64,000 bases of DNA, taken from positions 47,577 through 111,576 of the forward strand of contig CAKRIN010000005.1 in NCBI GenBank assembly GCA_934343805.1, in the 5' to 3' direction. Of the stretch, positions 8,662 to 17,902 are shown one piece after another. This DNA is from an uncultured Lachnospira sp. (GTDB taxonomy: Bacteria > Bacillota > Clostridia > Lachnospirales > Lachnospiraceae). The position numbers and the translations under genes are program-made. The notes beneath the pieces are model-generated. The model searched no databases and had not been told where the DNA came from. It saw only the letters and a list, made by a program, of their open reading frames with translations. Position 1 is the first letter of the stretch. Every line of letters starts with the position of its first letter.

Positions 8662-9876
8662 TCAGATATAATCTGACACATAAGGAATTCTATGAAAGAG
8701 AATATCATCGAGATGTTCAATTGCTTCATCAGTTGCCTGGATTTTGTCCATTATATGCAGCTTTTCAGCCGTTTTATATCCAAGCATCAGTGTAGTTAAT
8801 GTGCCGATTGACATAGATGCTTCATAATCTGGTTCATTGTCGGTTTCAGTACATTTACCATTGTCAAAAAGGAAAGTAAAATAGCCATTATTCCATGCGA
8901 GAAGGTCATCTTCTATATAGAGCCGGATGCATACAGATGGCTCGTCCGGGTCGCAGGCATATTTGGCAAAAAATTGTCTGATATCAATTATTCTGCCCAT
9001 AGTGTAAGGTCGGATTGTTTCTTTAATATCACTGTCATCAAGTTCAAATGCAATAGGTTCACTGTAGTAATTGTTTCCACGGACTTCATCAATCATTGAA
9101 TCATGTGCATGAATGAATTCCCATAAACCAAGCTGTGCTTCGCGGTTAAGATATATCATTTCTTTTACGTGCATAATATCAGAACTTATCATGTAAACCA
9201 TATAGCCATAAGGAATATCATCCTTGGAATAATATATTGCGACAGAGGTATCGTCTTCATCCCAACGCCAGTATTCTTCCCATGCCAGGTTATTTCTAAA
9301 AAGACAGCCATGTGTTTTTTCTGCAAATTTAGTATGAAGTTCTTTGAACTCTATATCATCCCATGATACTCGTCTGACATAACCGGGTTCATTAAGTTTT
9401 CTTGGAATCTGTGTATCTTTGACAGTGTAAGTCATTTTATTAGAGATAATTTCCCATCCAAGACCACGATAAAGAGGAATGGAATATGGATATAACAGTG
9501 CAAATGATTTATGCGCATCTCTCATTCTTATAAGACTCTGGATCATAAGCCTTTTCATAATGCCATGACCTGTATATTCAGGATATGTACAAACACTTGT
9601 TACAAATCCCACACTATATTTTACACCATATATGTTCATATCAAGAGGGTAAACTGCAAATTGTGCTATAAGATCATCACCATTAAAACATCCAAGAACA
9701 TCAGCCCTTTGAAGAACTGGAAATTTAGACTGGGTAATTTCATCATCTTTCCATCCGGTTTCAGCAAGCTCCTGCTCAGTTACCTGAAAAGCATATCTCA
9801 AAAGTGCATTGTATTCTTCCGCATCTTCTATAGTAAGTGGACGCAGAGTATAGTTATTTTCGTCATTTCTGCTCAT
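8662..9876 (-). CDS. Eis-like GNAT N-acetyltransferase
   Basis: About 404 residues. The N-terminal half is a GNAT fold (LRPLTIEDAEEYNALLRYAF to about residue 150), with the acetyl-CoA loop region near VCTYPEYTGHGIMKRLM. The rest has a second GNAT-like part and a C-terminal SCP2/sterol-carrier-like domain, the order found in Eis proteins. Eis enzymes acetylate amines, sometimes aminoglycosides, but many family members have unknown substrates. I chose the start at 9876 (MSRNDENN), with AAAGGA about 8 bases upstream on the minus strand; the upstream extension of 55 residues is Cys/His-rich and not protein-like. Single gene, convergent with the Rpn nuclease. Confidence 0.8.
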   Translation of the reverse strand: MSRNDENNYTLRPLTIEDAEEYNALLRYAFQVTEQELAETGWKDDEITQSKFPVLQRADVLGCFNGDDLIAQFAVYPLDMNIYGVKYSVGFVTSVCTYPEYTGHGIMKRLMIQSLIRMRDAHKSFALLYPYSIPLYRGLGWEIISNKMTYTVKDTQIPRKLNEPGYVRRVSWDDIEFKELHTKFAEKTHGCLFRNNLAWEEYWRWDEDDTSVAIYYSKDDIPYGYMVYMISSDIMHVKEMIYLNREAQLGLWEFIHAHDSMIDEVRGNNYYSEPIAFELDDSDIKETIRPYTMGRIIDIRQFFAKYACDPDEPSVCIRLYIEDDLLAWNNGYFTFLFDNGKCTETDNEPDYEASMSIGTLTTLMLGYKTAEKLHIMDKIQATDEAIEHLDDILFHRIPYVSDYI

Positions 9877-9973
9877 TGCGTTTATTCCTTTTCTGTGTGC
9901 ATTTTCGTACATAATATAGCACTGAGGACAGATATGGTCAAATACAGATTTATTGTTGCAATGTTGCATAATA

Positions 9974-9991
9974 TTACATAATGTTATGTAA
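9974..9991. promoter_or_regulatory. Inverted repeat (possible operator)
   Basis: TTACATAA and TTATGTAA, 8-bp perfect arms two bases apart. It lies 14 bp upstream of a strong -35 box for the permease and 98 bases upstream of the divergent acetyltransferase start. It looks like a dimeric repressor or activator site; no regulator gene is adjacent. Confidence 0.45.
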
Positions 9992-10005
9992 TGGTGTTGG
10001 CTGAA

Positions 10006-10033
10006 TTGACATGCAAAAGACACCATATATAAT
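10006..10033 (+). promoter_or_regulatory. Consensus promoter of the amino-acid permease
   Basis: TTGACA (10006-10011), 16-bp spacer, TATAAT (10028-10033). Both boxes are perfect. Confidence 0.8.
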
Positions 10034-10158
10034 ATAAGCATACATAAAGAAGCAAATCATGGAATCAGTAGGTAAGAGCAATCCGGATCAACAAGAGAAA
10101 CAAGATAAGTAAGAGGGAAAAGCAGGTAAACCAGCAGAATAAGGAGGCAAGATAAAAT

Positions 10159-11313
10159 ATGGCGATAAAATCAGAAGCAAAGCTTACGACATTTGAGGCA
10201 ATAAGCATGATTGTGGGAAACAGTATAGGAACAGGAATAATAGCAGTTCCATATCTTGCAACAAAAAACAGTATGATAGATGTTATATGGATGGTAGGAG
10301 CAGCTTATATTATAAATGTTATTCTTCACCTTATTATTGCAGAACTTTCGTATAACAATGGCGGCGTACAGCTTGTAAAAAGCTTTGAGGGGGAACTGTT
10401 TCATGGAGTTATGAAAAAAGTGTTCAGTTGGATTGTCTTTGCCGTGTATGGTCTTGCAATTATGATAGGTGTAAGTGGCAATATCAATGGAGGCGCACAG
10501 ATATTTGTGAACTGGTTTGGAATTCCTGTGTGGGTGGCACAGCTTATATATTATGTAATTGCTGGAATTGTAGTATTTATGGGAATGAAAGCAGTAGGAG
10601 TTGCACAGAAATATGCAGTGATTCTTCTTATGGGAATAGTAGCAGTTATGACAGTTGGAACATTCATGCATCCGGTTAATACGTTCTACACAGCTCCTTT
10701 CCACTGGAATAACCTGCTTGCTCTGTATAGTATGGTTGTATTTGCGACATCGGCTAATCAGGCAGTTATTCAGGTTGTTAAAGGACTTGACGGCAATCCG
10801 GGTAAGATAAGAAAATCAATATTCATAGGATTTGGTCTGTCATCAGCATTCGTTCTTGTTGTTACGATGACAGTCCTGCTTGGAACAAAAGGAAATATAG
10901 ATAAGGAGCTTGCATATATGCAGCTTGGGGAGAGCATTGGAAAATGGGCAGTTATTCTGGCAGGTATCTTTTCGCTTTTTGCATTGCTTACAACATTCTG
11001 GAGCAATACACTTGCATTAAGAGATGTTGTGCATGAGCAGATTGGGATTGGAAACAGAATAAGCTGGATTATAGCAACTGTTCCGTGTATATTATTTGCA
11101 ATATTCGGAGTAAGCAGTTTTATTATACTTACAAGAATCATGAGCGGAGTCGTCGTGCTTGTTAGTATTATGCTGGTGCTTACATATGGTAAATCAAGAC
11201 GAAAGGCCGGAATCAGTCCTATATGCGGAGTGATAGGAACATTGCCATTTCAGATTCTTATGGTGATTTCTACAATAGTATCAGCTATCGGAGCATTAAT
11301 ACCACTTAGCTAA
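10159..11313 (+). CDS. Amino-acid permease of the HAAAP/aromatic amino-acid type
   Basis: About 11 membrane segments over 384 residues. The first helix contains SMIVGNSIGTGIIAVPY, the glycine-rich unwound substrate site of the APC superfamily. The overall pattern resembles Trp/Tyr permeases and related AAAP carriers. The start follows AAGGAGG by 9 bases. A metallophosphoesterase gene begins 45 bases after the stop with its own AGGAG, so the two may share a transcript. The exact substrate cannot be told. Confidence 0.75.
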   Translation: MAIKSEAKLTTFEAISMIVGNSIGTGIIAVPYLATKNSMIDVIWMVGAAYIINVILHLIIAELSYNNGGVQLVKSFEGELFHGVMKKVFSWIVFAVYGLAIMIGVSGNINGGAQIFVNWFGIPVWVAQLIYYVIAGIVVFMGMKAVGVAQKYAVILLMGIVAVMTVGTFMHPVNTFYTAPFHWNNLLALYSMVVFATSANQAVIQVVKGLDGNPGKIRKSIFIGFGLSSAFVLVVTMTVLLGTKGNIDKELAYMQLGESIGKWAVILAGIFSLFALLTTFWSNTLALRDVVHEQIGIGNRISWIIATVPCILFAIFGVSSFIILTRIMSGVVVLVSIMLVLTYGKSRRKAGISPICGVIGTLPFQILMVISTIVSAIGALIPLS

Positions 11314-11357
11314 ATATATATCGCAGGTGACAATGCCCGGAAAAGAGGAGTGTTAAT

Positions 11358-12398
11358 ATGTATAATTCAAGGAATTTAAAGCAGACAAATGAAGATACGT
11401 TTACATATATAATTGATAAAAACCGGGATTTTAAAATATTGCAGCTTACAGATCTTCATCTTGGTTTCGGGCTGTTTTCAAAAAGAAAAGATAAGCTTGC
11501 GTTGGAAGCTGTAAGAAAGATTATAGCAAAATCAGAGCCGGATATGATTGTTCTTACAGGAGATTCAATATTTCCATTTCTACCAAAGGCGGGAACACTT
11601 AATAACAGAAAACAGGCATATAAGCTGATGGAGTTCATGGATAGCTTTGCCATTCCATATACTCTTGTATTTGGAAATCACGATTGTGAAATGGGTTCGA
11701 CATGTAATAAAGGAGAGCTTGCACAGATTTATAAGACTGGGGAATACTGTATATTTACAGAAGGTAAGAAAAATCTTACAGGAACGGGTAATTTTTTAAT
11801 AAATCTTACGGATATAGATGGAAATGTTTTATTACCGATGGTTATGCTTGATTCTAACATGTATGGAGAAGGTGGATGGTTTTATAGCGGATTTGACAGG
11901 ATACATGATGATCAGGTGGACTGGTGTATGAAAAAGCTTGATGATTTGAAAAAAAATAATCCTGAAATTAAGGCGATGGCATTCTTTCATATGCCGCCAG
12001 CAGAATTTAAGGAAGCATACCGGAAGATGAAGCTGGGGGATAAGAGTGTAATATATCAGCATGGAAGTATAGCTGAGAAAAATGAACATTTTGGAATATC
12101 CAAATTTCATGGAACATTTTTTGAAAGAGCAGTAGAGAATGGAATCATCAAGTGGATGTTTTGCGGACATGACCATCTTAATACGTTATCTCTTATATAT
12201 AAGGGAATACAGATGACATATGGTATGTCTATAGATTATCTTGGATATAAGCATATTGATAAAAGTTATATCCAACGCGGGGGAACATTGATTACAAGAA
12301 AGACAGACGGAGAGGTCATTATAAAAATGGTTCCTCTCGGGGCTGTAGTTTCTACCAGGGTCAGTGGTGTGAAAGAAGGAAAGAATAATGCAGAATAA
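11358..12398 (+). CDS. Calcineurin-like metallophosphoesterase
   Basis: Metal-dependent phosphoesterase of about 346 residues. Motifs in order: LQLTDLHLG (metal Asp and His), LTGDS, FGNHDCE, and CGHDHLN near residue 275, which give the usual two-metal site. No signal peptide or membrane span. It resembles the large-loop members annotated as phosphohydrolases or purple-acid-phosphatase-like. AGAGGAG lies 6-7 bases before the ATG. It follows the permease and probably shares its transcript; the substrate is unknown. Confidence 0.85.
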   Translation: MYNSRNLKQTNEDTFTYIIDKNRDFKILQLTDLHLGFGLFSKRKDKLALEAVRKIIAKSEPDMIVLTGDSIFPFLPKAGTLNNRKQAYKLMEFMDSFAIPYTLVFGNHDCEMGSTCNKGELAQIYKTGEYCIFTEGKKNLTGTGNFLINLTDIDGNVLLPMVMLDSNMYGEGGWFYSGFDRIHDDQVDWCMKKLDDLKKNNPEIKAMAFFHMPPAEFKEAYRKMKLGDKSVIYQHGSIAEKNEHFGISKFHGTFFERAVENGIIKWMFCGHDHLNTLSLIYKGIQMTYGMSIDYLGYKHIDKSYIQRGGTLITRKTDGEVIIKMVPLGAVVSTRVSGVKEGKNNAE

Positions 12399-12437
12399 TA
12401 ATTGCAACGACCCTGGTGTTGATATCAATAATCATGG

Positions 12438-13034
12438 TTATAGCTTATCATATAATAAAGCGGAAGGTTGTTCGTGGAAATCAATAATGATATCCTTTCC
12501 GCTATTGATCATAAACAGTTTAATGTAGTTGGTAACAAACGCATAGCCTACAGAAGTAATGTAGCTGTAGTCATTATCAAAGCCCTGTTCGCCAGATGCA
12601 TACTGTTTATGATTAGTTATAAGATAATCTAACATTCTGTCGGCTGAAACACCGCGGTCATTATTAGATATTAATGGCCGTTTGATATCAGTCCTGTTCT
12701 CTCTTATATAATTCATGAACTTAATCTCATATATTACATGCTCAGACATTGGCTCCGGATACCATGAGTTATGTGGAAATGTAAAATAATCTTCTATGTA
12801 ATGGAGCGCATATCCAAGGGAGAGAAAAGATAAACAACTCATCCGTCCATGCTTTTCGAGGCGGCGAAGTCTTCGGGCAGTCTTACTATATGAAGAATCC
12901 CATGTATGCCCTTTGATATATGTATGAAGAAGTATATCAGGCATAATGCTTCCCAGTCTTAAAGCAAGGTCGTGTCTTTTCTTAAGCTTAGGTGTAAGTT
13001 TCTTGGTTACGGTTACATGTCCGTATTTGTTCAT
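12438..13034 (-). CDS. Zinc-dependent phospholipase C-like protein (short paralogue)
   Basis: 198 residues, cytoplasmic. The spacing of histidines and acidic residues (GHVTVTKKL at the N-terminus, GSIMPDILLH, ALHYIEDYFTFPHN) matches the helical zinc-dependent phospholipase C-like domain (PF00882 type). The start at 13034 follows AAAGGAATT on the minus strand; the frame extends 10 codons further up without a better site. It is divergent from a longer protein of the same type at 13292, and the convergent phosphoesterase ends 39 bases away. Many bacterial members lack a signal peptide, as here, so a role in lipid cleavage is uncertain. Confidence 0.65.
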   Translation of the reverse strand: MNKYGHVTVTKKLTPKLKKRHDLALRLGSIMPDILLHTYIKGHTWDSSYSKTARRLRRLEKHGRMSCLSFLSLGYALHYIEDYFTFPHNSWYPEPMSEHVIYEIKFMNYIRENRTDIKRPLISNNDRGVSADRMLDYLITNHKQYASGEQGFDNDYSYITSVGYAFVTNYIKLFMINSGKDIIIDFHEQPSALLYDKL

Positions 13035-13052
13035 TAGAATTCCTTTCAAATG

Positions 13053-13079
13053 AAATGTATTCATATCATGAATACATTT
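13053..13079. promoter_or_regulatory. 27-bp inverted repeat in the 5' region of the short phospholipase-like gene
   Basis: Perfect 11-bp arms (13053-13063 and 13069-13079, AAATGTATTCA and its complement) around five bases, 18 bases upstream of the minus-strand start codon. It could be an operator, or a hairpin in the leader. Confidence 0.6.
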
Positions 13080-13291
13080 AGTCCTTAAGTACTATATGAA
13101 GTTAACACTTTTCATAATAGTTGTCTACCATATTATTGAAAATAATACATGAAAATTATGTAAAATTGGTTTGATATTCAAGCAAATAAAAATCTTACAA
13201 ATAATTTACAATCAGCAGATAACACATTTTACAAGGCATATATATCATAGTTCCAATGTAGAGATACTATTAAAACAGAGGAGTGATATAT

Positions 13292-14161
13292 ATGCCATCA
13301 ACTTATGCACACTACAGATTAGGACAGGAGGTACTTGATAATATATCAGGAGGAATTAAGAGTACTATTCTTGATCATAAAGAATTATATGATATAGGCC
13401 TTCATGGACCAGACATACTTTTTTATTATAAACCATTGTTCTCCTGCGAAGTTAACAAGCAGGGATATGACATGCATGCAAGAAGTGGAAAGACGTTTTT
13501 TAAAAATGCTGCAGATATATTAAAAAATCTGGATGGAAAATCAAAGGAGGCTGCACTTGCATATATATATGGTTTCTGCTGTCACTTTGCATTGGATGTA
13601 AGCTGTCACAGATACATAGATGAGAAAATTGAGGCAGACGGAGTAAGTCATACAGAGATAGAGGTTGAATTTGACAGAAGCCTTATGGAAAAAGATGGAT
13701 ACAATCCTGTTACGCATATATTAACAGGACATATTCATACAACATATGAAAATGCTGAAATTATATGCAGGTTTTATGATGGACTGTCACCAGAACAGGT
13801 TAAGAAGGCAATGGAGAGTATGATTTCATATAACAGACTGTTAATAGCACCTTCAAAGATAAAAAGAATGTTCATATATGGATTGCTGGGGATTACTGGT
13901 AATTATAAAGAAATGCATGGACTAATTGTGAATTACAAACCTAATCCAATATGTGAAGATAGCACAAAGAAACTGTGCAATCTGTACGATGGAGCAGTAA
14001 AGCTGGCTGAAATACTTATAAATGAGTTCAGAGACAGCGCATTGGGAAATACAGAGTTTAATAAAATATATGATTATACATTTGGATCAAAGCTTTATGA
14101 CGACAGTGACAGTAAAGGCAACTCACAGGATATTATTGTTGAAGGAAGAGAGGCAGTATAA
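13292..14161 (+). CDS. Zinc-dependent phospholipase C domain protein
   Basis: 289 residues, no signal peptide. MPSTYAHYRLGQEVL starts the domain; GLHGPDILFYYKP, CCHFALDVSCHRYID and GVSHTEIEVEFDR carry the metal-ligand histidines and acids. The ATG at 13292 lies 9 bases after AGAGGAG; a GTG at 13283 is less well placed. The UMF1-type transporter starts 3 bases after the stop, so they are coupled. It is a paralogue of the shorter divergent gene. Function unknown beyond the domain. Confidence 0.75.
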   Translation: MPSTYAHYRLGQEVLDNISGGIKSTILDHKELYDIGLHGPDILFYYKPLFSCEVNKQGYDMHARSGKTFFKNAADILKNLDGKSKEAALAYIYGFCCHFALDVSCHRYIDEKIEADGVSHTEIEVEFDRSLMEKDGYNPVTHILTGHIHTTYENAEIICRFYDGLSPEQVKKAMESMISYNRLLIAPSKIKRMFIYGLLGITGNYKEMHGLIVNYKPNPICEDSTKKLCNLYDGAVKLAEILINEFRDSALGNTEFNKIYDYTFGSKLYDDSDSKGNSQDIIVEGREAV

Positions 14162-14163
14162 TT

Positions 14164-15468
14164 ATGAAAGGAAAGCTTACAGGAAAAGAAAAGAGATGGA
14201 TAATGTATGATGTGGGTAACTCTGCATTTACATTGCTTATATCAACAATAATGCCAATATATTTTAATTATCTTGCTGGAAATGCCGGACTTTCTTCAGT
14301 TGATTATCTTGCGTACTGGGGATATGCAGCATCTATATGTACAATAATAGTTGCAATACTTGGCCCGGTGTGTGGAACGCTGGCTGATACAAGGGGATTT
14401 AAGAAACCGGTATTTCTTACTTCAATACTTATCGGAACTATCAGCTGTGCTGTACTTGGAGCAATGGTACAGTGGCTGGCATTTCTTATAGTATTTGTAA
14501 TTGCCAAAGTGGGATTTTCTTCAAGCCTTGTTTTTTATGATTCAATGCTTGTTGATGTAACAGATGAAAAACGTATGGATTACGTGTCAACTCAGGGATA
14601 TGCATGGGGATATATAGGAAGCTGTATACCTTTTGCAGTATGTCTTGTGCTTGTGCTTTGTGCAGACAGGATAGGAATAAGTATGGAACTTGCTATGGGC
14701 ATTTCATTTGTAATAATAGCATTATGGTGGCTTGGAATGTCGGTTCCTCTTGTTAAGAAGTATGAGCAGAAACATTATGTTGAAAAACAGCCACATGCAG
14801 TGAGACAGAGCTTTAAACGATTAGGGGGTACATTTAAGAATATCAGAAAGGAAAAGCATGTGTTCATGTTTCTTCTGGCATTTTTCTTCTATATTGATGG
14901 AGTGTATACTATTATTGATATGGCAACAGCATATGGTTCAGCATTGGGACTTGATAGTACTGGCTTACTTCTTGCGCTGCTTGTTACACAGATAGTTGCG
15001 TTTCCATGTGCTATATTATTCGGGCATCTCTCATATAAGGTAAGCACAGAGAAATTAATTACTGTATGTATATTGGCATATCTTGGAATAGCAGTATTTG
15101 CAATATTCCTAAGAACACAGCTGCAGTTCTGGATTCTTGCGATACTTGTGGGAATGTTTCAGGGAGGTATACAGGCATTGTCAAGGTCTTACTTTACAAA
15201 GATTATTCCAGAAGAGCGGTCAGGAGAATATTTTGGACTTATGGATATATGCGGAAAAGGTGCTTCGTTTGTAGGTACTACTATTGTGAGTGTTATTTCG
15301 CAGATAACGGGAAATATAAATATCGGAGTCGGAATGATAGCGATTCTTTTCTGTATAGGAACAGTAATATTCTTCAAATCAGTGTCTATGAATAGAAAAC
15401 ATCAGAAGGTAAGCACAGATAAGGCTGAAAAGGTTGATACTTCTATTGTGGAAATAGGTGCGATTTAG
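14164..15468 (+). CDS. UMF1/Atg22-like major facilitator transporter
   Basis: About 12 membrane segments over 434 residues. KEKRWIMYDVGNSAFTLLI near the start is diagnostic of the UMF1 (Atg22-like) family, whose yeast member exports amino acids from the vacuole. The bacterial substrate is unknown. It starts 3 bases after the phospholipase-like gene and ends at a strong terminator. Confidence 0.85.
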   Translation: MKGKLTGKEKRWIMYDVGNSAFTLLISTIMPIYFNYLAGNAGLSSVDYLAYWGYAASICTIIVAILGPVCGTLADTRGFKKPVFLTSILIGTISCAVLGAMVQWLAFLIVFVIAKVGFSSSLVFYDSMLVDVTDEKRMDYVSTQGYAWGYIGSCIPFAVCLVLVLCADRIGISMELAMGISFVIIALWWLGMSVPLVKKYEQKHYVEKQPHAVRQSFKRLGGTFKNIRKEKHVFMFLLAFFFYIDGVYTIIDMATAYGSALGLDSTGLLLALLVTQIVAFPCAILFGHLSYKVSTEKLITVCILAYLGIAVFAIFLRTQLQFWILAILVGMFQGGIQALSRSYFTKIIPEERSGEYFGLMDICGKGASFVGTTIVSVISQITGNINIGVGMIAILFCIGTVIFFKSVSMNRKHQKVSTDKAEKVDTSIVEIGAI

Positions 15469-15534
15469 TTCCGATTTTTACAATTTTAAATATTAATGAG
15501 GTCGTACAATTCAAAACATACAATGACTAAGGCA

Positions 15535-15577
15535 AAGGCGCCCAGCACAGTGAAATCCACTGTCTGGGTGCCTTTTC
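15535..15577 (+). terminator. Strong terminator after the UMF1 transporter
   Basis: Long GC-rich stem (about 15535-15552 with 15556-15573, few mismatches) and a T run. Confidence 0.85.
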
Positions 15578-15635
15578 TGTATTATTAGGTTATAGATGCA
15601 GAGGGCCGGGAAGATATGTAGAAAGGATGGTAGTT

Positions 15636-15962
15636 ATGGGAGCAAGAATAGAAGAACATCCAATATTGGGAAAACAGGAAAAAGGAAGACTTGTAACATT
15701 TTATTTTGATGGAAGAGAACTGACTGGCTATGAGGGAGAGCCTATAGCTGCAGCTCTTAAAGCACAAGGGGTTATGATACACAGATACACCAAAAAAGAA
15801 CATAAACCAAGAGGAATATTCTGTGCAATAGGAAGATGTACAGACTGTGTTATGGTAGTCAATGGAAAGCCTAATATAAGGACATGCGTTACGCCTCTTG
15901 AAGAAGGTATGAAGGTACAGACACAGTATGGTGTCAGTGAAAAACCATTTGACGAGCAGTAG
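15636..15962 (+). CDS. Small [2Fe-2S] subunit of an amine/imino-acid dehydrogenase complex (HcnA-like)
   Basis: 108 residues. A ferredoxin-like [2Fe-2S] domain with FCAIGRCTDCVMVV and a later RTCVTPLEEG supplies four cysteines. The family includes HcnA and the small subunits of sarcosine oxidase and opine dehydrogenases. An ATG at 15627 directly abuts GAAAGG, so the ATG at 15636, 9 bases away, is preferred. First gene of a tightly spaced four-gene operon; it probably passes electrons out of the flavoenzyme core. Confidence 0.8.
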   Translation: MGARIEEHPILGKQEKGRLVTFYFDGRELTGYEGEPIAAALKAQGVMIHRYTKKEHKPRGIFCAIGRCTDCVMVVNGKPNIRTCVTPLEEGMKVQTQYGVSEKPFDEQ

Positions 15963-15980
15963 AGGAAAGGAAGTGTAAGT

Positions 15981-17561
15981 ATGAAACGTTTTGACCTTAT
16001 TATAGTAGGTGCAGGACCATCTGGTTTATCAGCAGCGATTGAGGCAGCAAAGAGAGGTCTTGAGGTAGTAGTATTCGATGAAAATGAGAAGCCGGGAGGT
16101 CAGCTGTTTAAGCAGATACATAAATTCTTCGGTTCTAAGGAACATAAGGCTAAGATAAGAGGATTCAAGATTGGACAGGATCTCTTAAAGGAAGCTGATG
16201 AAGCTGGAGTAAAGGTTGTTCTTAATGCAATAGTCTGTGGTATGTATCAGGATAAGGAGATCACAGTAAGAATAGGTGATGAAATACATCATTTCAAAGG
16301 TGATTCAATAATAATTGCAACAGGTGCTGCAGAGAACATGGTTACATTTCCTGGATGGACGTTACCTGGAGTAATAGGTGCAGGTGCAGCACAGACAATG
16401 ATGAATCTTCATGGAGTTAAGCCGGGAAGTAAAATTCTTATGCTTGGTTCAGGAAATGTAGGACTGGTTGTAAGTTATCAGCTTATACAGTGTGGATGTG
16501 AGGTTGTTGCACTTGTTGATGCAGCACCAAGGATTGGAGGTTACGGAGTTCATGCAGCCAAGGTGGCACGTACAGGAGTTCCATTCTATCTGTCACATAC
16601 AATTGTAAAGGCAGAAGGTGAAGATCATGTGACAGGAGTTACAATTGCAGAAGTTGATTCATCATTTAAATTTATACCAGGAACAGAAAAACATTTTGAT
16701 GTAGATACAATATGTCTTGCAGTAGGACTTTCGCCAATGTCACAACTCCTTAAAATGTCTGGATGTAAGATGGAAGATAATCCAAAACGTGGAGGACAGG
16801 TTCCTATATGTGATGAATATGGAAGGACATCCATTCCAGGTGTATTCGTAGCAGGAGATGTATCGGGTATTGAAGAGGCAAGTTCGGCAATGATAGAAGG
16901 AAGAATGGCAGGAATTGCAGCGGCTGAATATCTTGGATACATTGATAAGACTGAACTTGATGAGAATTTAAAGAGTCTTGATGCAGCACTTGATGGATTA
17001 AGACAGGGAATGTTCGCTCCTAAGAACAGAGGTAAGCTGATTGAGAAGACGGAAGAGGGAATAGATATATCTACAACACTCCTTACAAAAGGATATGTCG
17101 CAGATGATGAGATAGAAAGATTCCCAGGTGTAACAAGAAGACCGGGAGTTCATCCTGTAATGGAGTGCACACAGAATATACCATGTAATCCATGTCAGGA
17201 TGCATGTCCTAAGAAATGTATTAAGATCGGGGAAAAGATTACTTCACTTCCTGCTGTTGATGAAAGTGCAACATGTGTTGGTTGTGGAATGTGCGTTGCT
17301 TCATGTTCAGGACAGGCTATTTTCCTTGTAGATGAAACTTATGAAGAAGGATTTGCGAGTGTTACGATGCCATATGAGTTTCTGCCTTTGCCAAAGACGG
17401 GTGACAAAGGAATTGCTCTTGGACGTAATGGACAGAAGGTATGTGAAGCTGAAGTTATAAGTGTTAAGTCTTCACCAGCATTTGATAAGACTAATCTATT
17501 GACTATAAAAGTTCCTTCAGAATATGTTATGAAGGCAAGATTCTTTAAGAAGGAGGCTTAG
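15981..17561 (+). CDS. FAD/NAD-binding large subunit with ferredoxin domain (HcnB-like)
   Basis: 526 residues. The N-terminal dinucleotide fold IIVGAGPSGLSAAIEAAKRG binds FAD, and a second near LMLGSGNVGLV is probably for NAD(P) or a second flavin. The central part resembles the alpha subunits of sarcosine oxidase, HcnB and opine oxidase. After about residue 390 there is an extra iron-sulfur region: CTQNIPCNPCQDACPKKC and CVGCGMCVASC, an eight-cysteine 2[4Fe-4S] type. In classical HcnB a BFD [2Fe-2S] domain sits at the C-terminus; here that is the next gene. The start follows AGGAAAGGAAG. Confidence 0.85.
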   Translation: MKRFDLIIVGAGPSGLSAAIEAAKRGLEVVVFDENEKPGGQLFKQIHKFFGSKEHKAKIRGFKIGQDLLKEADEAGVKVVLNAIVCGMYQDKEITVRIGDEIHHFKGDSIIIATGAAENMVTFPGWTLPGVIGAGAAQTMMNLHGVKPGSKILMLGSGNVGLVVSYQLIQCGCEVVALVDAAPRIGGYGVHAAKVARTGVPFYLSHTIVKAEGEDHVTGVTIAEVDSSFKFIPGTEKHFDVDTICLAVGLSPMSQLLKMSGCKMEDNPKRGGQVPICDEYGRTSIPGVFVAGDVSGIEEASSAMIEGRMAGIAAAEYLGYIDKTELDENLKSLDAALDGLRQGMFAPKNRGKLIEKTEEGIDISTTLLTKGYVADDEIERFPGVTRRPGVHPVMECTQNIPCNPCQDACPKKCIKIGEKITSLPAVDESATCVGCGMCVASCSGQAIFLVDETYEEGFASVTMPYEFLPLPKTGDKGIALGRNGQKVCEAEVISVKSSPAFDKTNLLTIKVPSEYVMKARFFKKEA

Positions 17562-17564
17562 ATT

Positions 17565-17900
17565 ATGAATGAAGTAAATGACCGCTCAAGAGATATAGGA
17601 GAATTCGTTCCGGCACCAGATGACGATATGCTCATCTGCAGATGTGAGGAAATCACAAAAGGAGAAATCAGAAAAGCAGTCCATGAAGGAATGTGGACAA
17701 TGACAGAAATCAGACGATATTTAAGAACCGGTATGGGATTATGTCAGGGACAGACCTGTGCCAAGCTTGTTAAAGGGATTGTTGCAAGGGAACTGGGGGT
17801 GTCTCCGGCTACACTTGAACCAGCTACAAGCCGGGCTCCAATGAGACCAACTGAGATGAGAATTCTTGGCAAAGAAGCAGATGATAATAAGGAGGTATAG
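17565..17900 (+). CDS. BFD-like [2Fe-2S] protein
   Basis: 111 residues. MLICRCEEI and GMGLCQGQTCAKLV form the four-cysteine pattern of bacterioferritin-associated-ferredoxin-like domains, found fused to large subunits of related dehydrogenases. Here it is encoded alone, 3 bases after the large subunit and 2 bases before the DAO subunit, so it is surely part of the same complex. GAAGGAGG precedes the ATG. Confidence 0.85.
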   Translation: MNEVNDRSRDIGEFVPAPDDDMLICRCEEITKGEIRKAVHEGMWTMTEIRRYLRTGMGLCQGQTCAKLVKGIVARELGVSPATLEPATSRAPMRPTEMRILGKEADDNKEV

Positions 17901-17902
17901 AT

